Positions 30,272 through 38,057 of a stretch of 47,249 nt of DNA are shown here, in pieces. Within the stretch, counting starts at the first letter, position 1. Each line of letters starts with the position of its first letter. This stretch comes from a virus: IMG/VR virus record IMGVR_UViG_3300048546_000558, positions 1 through 47,249 of that record. One strand, 5' to 3'. The notes under the pieces are model-generated. The model was not told the DNA's origin, searched no databases, and saw only the letters and a list, made by a program, of their open reading frames with translations. Both the position numbers and the translations under genes were made by a program.

Positions 30272-32965
30272 TTATGCTCCTGTGCCACTGTTTAGTGCTT
30301 TTACTAGTGTTGCTAATCTGTCAACTGCTTCTTCAATAGTTGTTGGTGCAGTACCGTTCCAGTTGCTAGCTGGGTTTGGTGTATAACTAATAGTTGGAGC
30401 AACTGTACTTACTGCCGTAACATGACCTTCTGCATCAATAGTAACTACTGGTATAAGTGTAGATGATCCGTAAGCACCGGCAGTTACTCCGCTATTACCT
30501 TTGTGTACATTAGCACTGTTTATTTGTGTTGCACCTGTTGTATAATCTATTGTAAATTTGTTTAATCCTGCGCCAAATGCAAAATTACCATTTGAACCAA
30601 TTTGCATACGCTGTGTTCCAGCTGTATAAAAATCTATTTCATCTTCGTCAGAACCAGAACTAGATTCAAATACAATTTTAGTATCACCGTCACTGTCTTG
30701 TGGAATTTCTCCTGCTAAACTATCCCATATGGATCCGTTATAAACTTCTGCTTTAGTTGTGCTACTGTTAAAACGCAACATACCTGTTGAAGGTGTTGGT
30801 CTTTGTGCAGTTGTTCCGTTTGGTAACTGTATTGATCCTGTTGTGCCTATGTTAAGTGTAGTTCCATCAAATGTAAAGTTTGCATCATCTTCAATTACTC
30901 CACTAGCACCAGCAATAAGCACTCTGTTGTTTGTTAAATTATTTCCTTGTAAACTAGTAGCTTGTAAATTGCCTGATCCGTCGATACTAATTAATGTATG
31001 ATTTGTTAAACCTAATACAGGCAACGTGATAGCATTTATTTCGCCAGTTACAATAATGTCAATCTGAGAGCCGTTATTGGGTGTTCCTACAAATGTTACT
31101 ACACCGCCTGTTTCAGTATAGTCATTTGTATCCTGCATTAATACACCGTTTAAAAATACCATACTAACAGTACCATCACCTACATTTGCATCAAATGCTT
31201 GTGTGGATCCATTTGCAGTAAAGTTTACTGGGATAAAGCCTGTGTCAGCACCACTAACAACAGATACCCATTCACCGCCTGTGTATACATAAAGTTCAGC
31301 AGTAGTACCAGTGTCAAACCAAAGGTCGCCTGCGTTAATACCTATTGTTGGTGCATTGGTTTGATAGTATGCTGTTCCGCTACCACTAGCAATAGTTTGA
31401 AATGTTACATTACCAAATGCATCTGTTACTGGTACTTGTCCGTCTGTACCTCTAGTAGATGGTAATTTATAAAATGTATTTGTACTAACATCACCAATAA
31501 TAAACTTCCCGTCAACATCTATTCTTGCACGTTCTGTTCCAGCTGTGGTAAAGCGTATTTTATCTTCATCTGCAATAGCTTCTACTTTTATATGTGTGTC
31601 AGCATCTGCGTCTACAATAGCATCTGTATCTGATCCAACTATTGTAATTGTTTTTACTGCACCTGTGCCACTAGCTGTAACTCCATCACCAACAAAATTA
31701 AGTGTTGTAGCGGCTGTGGATAAGGCGCCGCCTTCTTCTTGTATAAAAATTTGACCACCAACTGTTGACCACTGATAATCTGTGCCATCATATATTAGTG
31801 CTTGTCCTGCACTTGCTGTGGATACTCTTATATGAGTATCAACATCTGCATCAGTATATCCGGCATTGCTTACCCAGTCATAATCTGTTCCGTCCCAACT
31901 AAGTACTTCTCCAACTGCGGCTGTTGCAACATTTAAATGTGTATCAACTGCGGCATCATCATAACCGCTTACACTTACATCAAATCTTACTAAATCATTG
32001 TTAGGATCTGTAGTAATTGTAATACCATTACCAGCTTGAAATGTTAATGTATCTGCTACATTATCTGCAATAATATTATTTTGTCCGCTTACTGCAATTT
32101 TATCAAATAAGTTTTGTGCAGATCCACCACCGCCACCTACTGTTGAAATTGTAATTTCGTCTGATGTAGCGTTTGTAGCAATACTAATTCCTGTACCGGC
32201 TACAAGTGTAAGTTCATCACTATCACTATCAGCTACTACATCTGCTGAACCGTTTACTTTAATAGTACTAAATGTATTTGGTGTTGCGCCTACTAATACC
32301 CAAGAATTGCCATCATATACTTCTGCTTTACTGCTAGTTGTACTAAAACGTAGCATACCAGTTTGAGCAGGATCATTGCCTTGTACAGTACCTGGTCTTT
32401 GTGCATCTGTACCTTGAGGAAGAATAAATGCTTCTGTACTAGAACCAGCGTCTAGCGTACCTCCCATAAAAATGTTTTTCCATTTTTTAGTAGCACTACC
32501 TAAATTGTATGTGATATCTAAATTAGGAAGTAAACTGTTATTAAAATCGCTGTTGATATTAATGCCGTCTGTGTCTGCATCACCTATAGTGATATCACCA
32601 CCTATACTAACATTACCTTTTAGTACTGTGTCACCTTCGACTGTAAACTTACCAGTGTTATCAATACTAACACGTTCTGTTCCGCCTGTAAAAAACTTTA
32701 TGGTATCATTATCTAGCGGATTATCAACTTCAATATATGTATCTTGGTCAGCATCAATAACACCGCCAAGTTGTGTCCAACTATTTCCGTTGTATCCTTC
32801 GAATCTGTTTAATTGTGTGTTAAATCTAATTTGCCCAGTAGCAGATGCTCCGGGTCGTTGAGCAGTATTACCAACGGGAATTCTAATACTTCCGTTAGTA
32901 TTAATATTAAGTGTACCACTATTGGTGGTAATTCTATCTTTCTGATGATCTAAATTTAGTGCCAT
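30272..32965 (-). CDS. Large mosaic tail-fibre protein
   Basis: An 897-residue fibre protein. Three copies of a short unit A-Q-R-P-x(6-12)-G-(Q/M)-(I/L)-R-F-x(6)-(F/A)-E-(G/V)-Y-(N/D)-G are present: QIRFNTQLNRFEGYNG, MLRFSTTSSKAEVYDG and MLRFNSSTTKAEVYNG. Several DADTHI(K/R)V repeats and the IFIQEEGGALSTAATTLNFVG module follow in the middle. The C-terminus is VDRLATLVKALNSGTGA, a likely coiled coil. An ACTAAATA element lies upstream. Function as long or proximal fibre is inferred from composition and place. Confidence 0.68.
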   Translation of the reverse strand: MALNLDHQKDRITTNSGTLNINTNGSIRIPVGNTAQRPGASATGQIRFNTQLNRFEGYNGNSWTQLGGVIDADQDTYIEVDNPLDNDTIKFFTGGTERVSIDNTGKFTVEGDTVLKGNVSIGGDITIGDADTDGININSDFNNSLLPNLDITYNLGSATKKWKNIFMGGTLDAGSSTEAFILPQGTDAQRPGTVQGNDPAQTGMLRFSTTSSKAEVYDGNSWVLVGATPNTFSTIKVNGSADVVADSDSDELTLVAGTGISIATNATSDEITISTVGGGGGSAQNLFDKIAVSGQNNIIADNVADTLTFQAGNGITITTDPNNDLVRFDVSVSGYDDAAVDTHLNVATAAVGEVLSWDGTDYDWVSNAGYTDADVDTHIRVSTASAGQALIYDGTDYQWSTVGGQIFIQEEGGALSTAATTLNFVGDGVTASGTGAVKTITIVGSDTDAIVDADADTHIKVEAIADEDKIRFTTAGTERARIDVDGKFIIGDVSTNTFYKLPSTRGTDGQVPVTDAFGNVTFQTIASGSGTAYYQTNAPTIGINAGDLWFDTGTTAELYVYTGGEWVSVVSGADTGFIPVNFTANGSTQAFDANVGDGTVSMVFLNGVLMQDTNDYTETGGVVTFVGTPNNGSQIDIIVTGEINAITLPVLGLTNHTLISIDGSGNLQATSLQGNNLTNNRVLIAGASGVIEDDANFTFDGTTLNIGTTGSIQLPNGTTAQRPTPSTGMLRFNSSTTKAEVYNGSIWDSLAGEIPQDSDGDTKIVFESSSGSDEDEIDFYTAGTQRMQIGSNGNFAFGAGLNKFTIDYTTGATQINSANVHKGNSGVTAGAYGSSTLIPVVTIDAEGHVTAVSTVAPTISYTPNPASNWNGTAPTTIEEAVDRLATLVKALNSGTGA

Positions 32966-32990
32966 TCATGTCTCTCACAACTGTTTTATA

Positions 32991-32998
32991 TATTTAGT
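32991..32998 (-). promoter_or_regulatory. Weak late-type element (ACTAAATA)
   Basis: Six of eight bases of TATAAATA about 26 bases before the 897-residue fibre gene, overlapping the heme oxygenase stop codon. Confidence 0.35.
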
Positions 32999-33527
32999 TG
33001 TTTGAGACCGACATTTGTTGGAAAAGCTCAGTAGCAAAGTCAAAGCAAATTTTAGCTTCATCTGCCATACTGTCATCTAATTTTGTACGAATTCTATCTT
33101 TGAGTACACTGACTTCTTCGTCAAACTGATACATAGTTCCTTTGCCGGGTGTGCGTTTAGCAATCATTTGTCCGCCACTTAGATCTCCCATATGTCGCAC
33201 ATATATGTGTGCCATAAGTTTATCAGGATCTTCTTTGATAGTTAATAAGTGAGCCAAGTATTTTTCGACAACAGGATACATTGTAGGTGTATAGTCTGTT
33301 AATTTAGTTTCTAATTCTAATATATCAACATGTATTTTTGGAGCAATAATTACATCAGTTAGTTTATGTAGTCTTGCAAAATTTTCTAATACATTATATT
33401 GCGGATGTTGATTGTGTAAGAAGTCGCAGTAACGCTCAATACTAATTCCGCCCATTAGTTCTTTCACAAAATCTTGCCGTTCAGCATTTTTGTGATGTTC
33501 CCAAGTTAGTTCTTTAAGATTACTCAT
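32994..33527 (-). CDS. ho1: Heme oxygenase, compact
   Basis: A 177-residue HO-1-family protein. His12 in EHHKNAE is the proximal heme ligand by alignment to the H-x-x-A-E pattern, and residues 114-120 read GDLSGGQ, the distal helix signature, within AHIYVRHMGDLSGG. HO uses O2 and seven electrons to open heme to biliverdin IX-alpha, Fe(II) and CO; ferredoxin is the usual donor in bacteria. Cyanobacterial and many phage HOs are about 230-240 residues, so this is a short form lacking C-terminal sequence, yet the catalytic core is complete. With the PcyX-like reductase and ALAS on the other strand it completes a heme-to-bilin route. It has its own sigma70-like promoter and stands between a radical SAM gene and the fibre genes. 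Confidence 0.9.
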   Translation of the reverse strand: MSNLKELTWEHHKNAERQDFVKELMGGISIERYCDFLHNQHPQYNVLENFARLHKLTDVIIAPKIHVDILELETKLTDYTPTMYPVVEKYLAHLLTIKEDPDKLMAHIYVRHMGDLSGGQMIAKRTPGKGTMYQFDEEVSVLKDRIRTKLDDSMADEAKICFDFATELFQQMSVSNN

Positions 33528-33532
33528 ACTTT

Positions 33533-33560
33533 AATGTAGCACACTTCTTAGATTTGTCAA
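33533..33560 (-). promoter_or_regulatory. Sigma70-like promoter of the heme oxygenase gene
   Basis: TTGACA at 33560-33555, 16 bases, then TACATT at 33538-33533, preceded by TGC. The first twelve bases are identical to the GT9-gene promoter. The predicted start lies within a few bases of the ATG, so the mRNA may be nearly leaderless. Confidence 0.6.
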
Positions 33561-33575
33561 TAGATCTTTCCATTT

Positions 33576-34715
33576 TTAGTTGTTTAAACTGTGATAGATC
33601 ATTTGGATCTTTTCCATTTCTAGCCACCATGGTTCAAACTCTGGTCTTATGTCTAATATGTTTTGCTTTCTAATTTTATCTAAATTAGTTGTAAACCTAT
33701 AAAACAGTTCTTGTTCCTTTGGATCTTTTTTGCCTGCTAAAAATTGACTAGGCAAAACTGTTCTTGGATCTAGGTGTAGAGGTTTTGAAACATAACTCCA
33801 AGTATATTGAATATTGCGTTTAGGTTTATGTTGTTCATTTACTTTTTCTATAAACTTCAGACCAAGAGGATGTTGATTGTAATTTGCAGGATGTAATGTG
33901 TCTGTTACATCAACACGACCACATGCTTGCCCTAATTTAATAATATTTTCTTTAATCTGAGGCAACTCATATACTCCGCCTCTAACATATTTGTAGCAAT
34001 CATTTTCCCATGCATCTACACTACACAGTACTTTAAGGCGTGTAAATCTTTTTAGCATTGCTAAAATTTTATCATCAACAAGCGTAGTGTTTGTAATGAT
34101 ACGCATTTGCATATCAGGAACTTCTATAGATAGGAATTCAAGAAACTCTAAAGCATCTTCTTGGTACAAAGGTTCACCACCTGATATTTCAACTGCACCT
34201 AAATTTTTAAACCATTCAATTGGTATTTGTTTAAACCAGTCTGATCCTAATGTTTCGTGAGGGGCAATTTTAACATCTAAACGAGTGTCGCCTTGTAATG
34301 CCTTATTCATTTTTTGTTCATCTTTAATCCAACCAGTAGACCTTCTACTTGAACACATTGTACATTTTAAATTACATTTATTGCTAAAGTCAATTTTTAG
34401 AAAGAATTTATTGCCATGGTCAGTTAATCTATTAAGTTTATCTCTTTGACTGCCTGAATGCCTTTCACCTAATCTCTCTTGCATTTTTTCTTCGTCGATA
34501 CAAATACGACATAGCCCATTAGGCAATGGACCTGTTTCTAATTGACTGAACCTGTCGGGCCATTCTTTAGAAAGCACTTCAAATAAATGTTTAGGATTTT
34601 CTATTTGTAATCTATGCTCAGATGGATCACCGGATACACTACAACACACCTGTATTGCCCAGTCTTGTCTAATCCAAACGTGATTCTTACCTGCTTGACA
34701 CCAACGGCGTTCCAT
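33576..34715 (-). CDS. Radical SAM protein, phage type
   Basis: A 379-residue radical SAM enzyme. Cys114, Cys118 and Cys121 form C-x3-C-x2-C in SNKCNLKCTMC for the [4Fe-4S] cluster; ISGGEPLYQ is the SAM-binding GGE motif. The N-terminal 75 residues carry more cysteines (Cys6, Cys24-25, and CRIC at 69-72), which could hold an auxiliary cluster placed before, not after, the core. Related proteins of T4-like marine phages are called twitch-type radical SAM proteins and have no assigned reaction. Neighbours are heme oxygenase (downstream) and a subtilase 7 bases upstream. It is not HemN-like. Peptide or protein modification is possible but only a guess. Confidence 0.85.
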   Translation of the reverse strand: MERRWCQAGKNHVWIRQDWAIQVCCSVSGDPSEHRLQIENPKHLFEVLSKEWPDRFSQLETGPLPNGLCRICIDEEKMQERLGERHSGSQRDKLNRLTDHGNKFFLKIDFSNKCNLKCTMCSSRRSTGWIKDEQKMNKALQGDTRLDVKIAPHETLGSDWFKQIPIEWFKNLGAVEISGGEPLYQEDALEFLEFLSIEVPDMQMRIITNTTLVDDKILAMLKRFTRLKVLCSVDAWENDCYKYVRGGVYELPQIKENIIKLGQACGRVDVTDTLHPANYNQHPLGLKFIEKVNEQHKPKRNIQYTWSYVSKPLHLDPRTVLPSQFLAGKKDPKEQELFYRFTTNLDKIRKQNILDIRPEFEPWWLEMEKIQMIYHSLNN

Positions 34716-34722
34716 TTAGTTG

Positions 34723-37131
34723 TTAATCTCTTTGAATATCAAAACTACCACTAATACCAATACCATTACCTAAGGTAACATCTTTTGCAGTTATTGGTTT
34801 TGTAGTATGACTGTATGTTCCACCTTGATATATAATTCTTGCAGTTGCACCTTGTAATTTATTATAATCAGCATGACCAGTACTTGTTGCAGTAGTATCT
34901 TCTGCACCATCATAAAAATCATTTGTAGTATCTTGGATGTTCAATGTGCTTAACCAAGTTTTAATATCATTTACAGACCAGTTTCTATTAAACTCTATTA
35001 TAGTTCCAATAAGACCTGCCGCAATAGGACATGCCGCACTAGTTCCACTAAATCTTACATCTCTACTGGTACTAGGTGATCCTGATTGTCCATCACTCCA
35101 ACTTGTATTACCAGCTTTACTTACATATGTATTATCAAATCTAGGAATATCAGTACCATATGTTCCCACAGTTGCGGCTAAACTTCCGTCGCCTGGTGAA
35201 AACAAGTCTATATTGTTTCCCATATCACTATAGTTAACTTTTCTTTCTTTTGTACTACTAGCATACTGATCATCTAAACAGCCTACATTAATTACTGGAC
35301 TTGTTCTATTCCCTGACTGTACATTAATTGTACCTTGCATTGCACCGTGGTATTCGCAATTATAATAAAACTGTTCACCTCCTGTGCTTGATGCTGTACG
35401 CTGACTAGGTGTCCAACTTACTGTACCATTTTGTGCTCCTTGTCCTGATGCTTGAGGATATAAAACATAGTTGTTTGTTCCAGTTCCAGCTACACGATTG
35501 ATATAAAAAGGATGTCCGCTAGCATTTACACTAAAGTTTACAGTATCTCCTCTATGAATAGTAATAGTAGGATTGCTTCCACTTACTACTCCGTTTCTAT
35601 CTGTTCCTGTCATAGTATAAGCGCCAGATCCTGAATTACCTACACTAATATTCCATGTTTTAGAATCTCCCCAAGTTGATCCTGCATGTTGTGGGAAGCC
35701 TGCTCTGTTTGTAGTTGGCATAACTTGATATCCAAACTGTGTAATATTAACACCATCGCCAAAATGTCCTGAACTACTAGTATGCCAATAGTTGTCATAG
35801 TCTGGATGATCCCACTTTGTTTGTTTTTGATTACTATTGCCTGACGCAACAACTGTAATAACACCAGCATCCACCATTTCTTTAGCACTTGTAACTATAC
35901 TGTTATCTAAGAATTCACTTTTCATTCTTCCACTATCACCAGTGTCACCTACATAACGCATGAACTGTGGTTTATTACTATCACTGGTATAATAAATGCC
36001 TGCACTAGTTCTATGAAATCCATAACCAACTGAGCCAGGTGTTGCTCTATATCCCCAACTATTTGAACTTATTGTTGGATCTTGTGTTCCGTATTTTGCA
36101 TTAATAGGCTTTGCTTGATGAAATATTTTTTGAACGTCCCATACTCTAGTAAGTCCTAATCCAGTAGTACTATATCCATCAATTACCCATTTGTTAGCAT
36201 TATAAGCCCAACCATGTGTTCTGCCATATATTTGACTAGCACATTGCGTACCATGTGTGGCACTATATGGATTACTATTAAAGTCACCGTGGGCATTATT
36301 CCTAGTATAGTTATTGGGTATTGCTACTGTTCCATAGCTGTTAAATGCGGCACTTCTATTACTTGAATTGCCCCACCAATCTTTAGCCGCAGTTTCCGTT
36401 GGTACTGTAGTTCCATCCCATCGAGTTGTTAATCTACTACCAGGGGAAGCATCAAACCAACTTGGGTCAATATAGTATGGACCGTCAAAAACTACATCTA
36501 AGCAATCACAAATTCCATCTCCAGGTAATACATTACCGCCAATATAATCTGTCGGTGACTCGCCAGCTGGTCTATTATTAATAAACTCTATATGTCCTAT
36601 CCAAGTACCGTTATCCATACATATCATATCAACATCTTGTCCTGTACCATATTTTTTAATATTGGCGTTTACTGTAAGTGCATCACTTGACCAAATGTCT
36701 CTTTTTGCTTTTGGACCATTTTCTCTTGTTGTTCTCAGTAACTGATATCCACATCTTCGCAGATCAGTTGCATCTGGTGTTGAAGGGAAGTCAGCAGTTG
36801 TTGCATATTGATTTCTGTGTTTAACTGGTTCATTGTATCTATATGTTTCTTCTATTGCACAATGCAATTCATCTTCTGGAGGCTGAGGAAACTCGTCTGG
36901 GTAGTCATCTGGATTTTTGTGAATAAAAGCAACTTGTGGATCTTGTTCTAAATCTGCCGCTTCTTCTTCACTTAACCAAAACACGCCTCTAGTAGGACTG
37001 TGTAGTATGTCATCAGTTTGTTCTACTTCTCTTGCTACATAAGTTGGATCATCTGCATCACGCAAACTAGCATCTAATGCATCATATTGTTCTTTAGTAT
37101 GTGTACCTAAATGATAATGAAATTCTGCCAT
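34723..37131 (-). CDS. Subtilisin-like (S8) serine peptidase with an inserted cupredoxin-like domain
   Basis: An 802-residue subtilase. The full catalytic set is visible: Asp173 (CMDNGTW), His293 (THGTQCAS), Asn432 (ASGNSN) and Ser698 (SGTSAACP). The first ~105 residues, with LSEEEAADLEQDP before the first strand, resemble an I9-type propeptide. Between Asn432 and Ser698 a ~105-residue insert (about 500-605) looks like a cupredoxin: TITIHRGDTVNFSVN, His540 in HPFYI and Cys592/His595/Met598 in CEYHGAM, the spacing of amicyanin. It is related to the subtilase at 45-1811 but keeps the Asp. Likely a virion protein. Upstream lies the 275-residue fibre gene, 9 bases away. Confidence 0.85.
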   Translation of the reverse strand: MAEFHYHLGTHTKEQYDALDASLRDADDPTYVAREVEQTDDILHSPTRGVFWLSEEEAADLEQDPQVAFIHKNPDDYPDEFPQPPEDELHCAIEETYRYNEPVKHRNQYATTADFPSTPDATDLRRCGYQLLRTTRENGPKAKRDIWSSDALTVNANIKKYGTGQDVDMICMDNGTWIGHIEFINNRPAGESPTDYIGGNVLPGDGICDCLDVVFDGPYYIDPSWFDASPGSRLTTRWDGTTVPTETAAKDWWGNSSNRSAAFNSYGTVAIPNNYTRNNAHGDFNSNPYSATHGTQCASQIYGRTHGWAYNANKWVIDGYSTTGLGLTRVWDVQKIFHQAKPINAKYGTQDPTISSNSWGYRATPGSVGYGFHRTSAGIYYTSDSNKPQFMRYVGDTGDSGRMKSEFLDNSIVTSAKEMVDAGVITVVASGNSNQKQTKWDHPDYDNYWHTSSSGHFGDGVNITQFGYQVMPTTNRAGFPQHAGSTWGDSKTWNISVGNSGSGAYTMTGTDRNGVVSGSNPTITIHRGDTVNFSVNASGHPFYINRVAGTGTNNYVLYPQASGQGAQNGTVSWTPSQRTASSTGGEQFYYNCEYHGAMQGTINVQSGNRTSPVINVGCLDDQYASSTKERKVNYSDMGNNIDLFSPGDGSLAATVGTYGTDIPRFDNTYVSKAGNTSWSDGQSGSPSTSRDVRFSGTSAACPIAAGLIGTIIEFNRNWSVNDIKTWLSTLNIQDTTNDFYDGAEDTTATSTGHADYNKLQGATARIIYQGGTYSHTTKPITAKDVTLGNGIGISGSFDIQRD

Positions 37132-37140
37132 CTTCTATCC

Positions 37141-37968
37141 TTAATGTAAATCTACCCAAGTACCGTTTGCAAAGCCTTGGAATTTGTTTGTTGTACTATT
37201 GTATATCATATCTCCATCTGCCGCAGTTAATCCATTTCTTGCTGTGGTTGTAAAACTAGCTAATTTGATAGGAGTATTTGCAATAGTTGTTCTTGTAGTT
37301 GCTTGCAATGTAAGCGTACTAGCACTAGTTAATATCGGAGCGCCTGCTTGACTACTAGTCAGTGTGCCAGTTATTGTAACATTATCATCTAGTGTAATTG
37401 TTGTTCCACTACTGCTAATTGTGCTTGCACTAAAACTGATATCACCAGTACTTCCACCTCCGCCGCCTGATGGTGCCGACCATTCAAGTTCAATTGGATT
37501 TGCACCAGCTGTTAGTACATCACCTGTATTAGGTGATGCTTTTGGAAATGCATACATATCATACATTCTAACACTGTGATCATCTGCTATTCCTAAACCT
37601 AAATGTAAAAAACCTCCAGCTGGTGGATTTATTGCTACATTTAAACTTGCGGCTGTGATAGTTTTGCCGTTTACATCTAAGTCGCCACCTAGTTGTGGAG
37701 TTGTATCACTTACAACATCGCCACCGCCACCACCACCGCCGCCTGCGATTGTAATAGTTTTAGTTGCTCCTGTACCGCTAGCTGTAACACCTGCTCCAAC
37801 AAAATTTAATGTTGTAGCCGCTGTAGCTAATGCACTTCCTTCGTCTTGTACCGACAAAGAACTTCCTCCTCCGCCGCTGACTCCAGTTAATGCACTACCA
37901 TCTCCACTAAAAGAGGTTGCAGTAACCACGCCTGTAATATCTAAGTTTTGTGAGAACTTCGTTGCCAT
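37141..37968 (-). CDS. Mosaic tail-fibre protein (short)
   Basis: A 275-residue fibre protein assembled from modules found in the larger fibres. LSVQDEGSALATAATTLNFV is close to segments of the 613- and 897-residue proteins; SDTTPQLGGDLDVNG and SSQAGAPILTSASTLTLQAT match the 613-residue protein; the end NGLTAADGDMIYNSTTNKFQ matches the ADGDLVYDSDLNKAF unit there. Two Gly-rich hinges lie between. It is the first gene after gp23, behind a strong terminator and with its own AATAAATA late-type element. Confidence 0.68.
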   Translation of the reverse strand: MATKFSQNLDITGVVTATSFSGDGSALTGVSGGGGSSLSVQDEGSALATAATTLNFVGAGVTASGTGATKTITIAGGGGGGGGDVVSDTTPQLGGDLDVNGKTITAASLNVAINPPAGGFLHLGLGIADDHSVRMYDMYAFPKASPNTGDVLTAGANPIELEWSAPSGGGGGSTGDISFSASTISSSGTTITLDDNVTITGTLTSSQAGAPILTSASTLTLQATTRTTIANTPIKLASFTTTARNGLTAADGDMIYNSTTNKFQGFANGTWVDLH

Positions 37969-37989
37969 TTTATTTTCTCCTGCTAAACA

Positions 37990-37997
37990 TATTTATT
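37990..37997 (-). promoter_or_regulatory. Late-type promoter element (AATAAATA)
   Basis: Seven of eight bases of TATAAATA about 21 bases upstream of the 275-residue fibre gene, directly after the gp23 terminator. Confidence 0.5.
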
Positions 37998-38013
37998 AGA
38001 AAACTACAAACAA

Positions 38014-38037
38014 AGACAGGGCCCGTAGGCCCTGTCT
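38014..38037 (-). terminator. Strong terminator after gp23
   Basis: AGACAGGGCC and GGCCCTGTCT form a perfect 10-bp GC-rich stem. On the minus strand the loop is TACG closed by C-G, i.e. a cUACGg tetraloop of the very stable UNCG class. A T-rich tract (TTGTTTG, then TTTT) follows. It lies 21 bases past the gp23 stop and would insulate capsid from fibre transcription or protect the 3-prime end of the gp23 mRNA. Confidence 0.9.
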
Positions 38038-38057
38038 CGTTAGTTTTAGTATACCTA

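Noticed and set aside
33576-34715. HemN-like coproporphyrinogen dehydrogenase, given the tetrapyrrole genes
   Set aside because: The cluster motif is C-x3-C-x2-C without the extra Cys of HemN, and the surrounding sequence does not resemble it.
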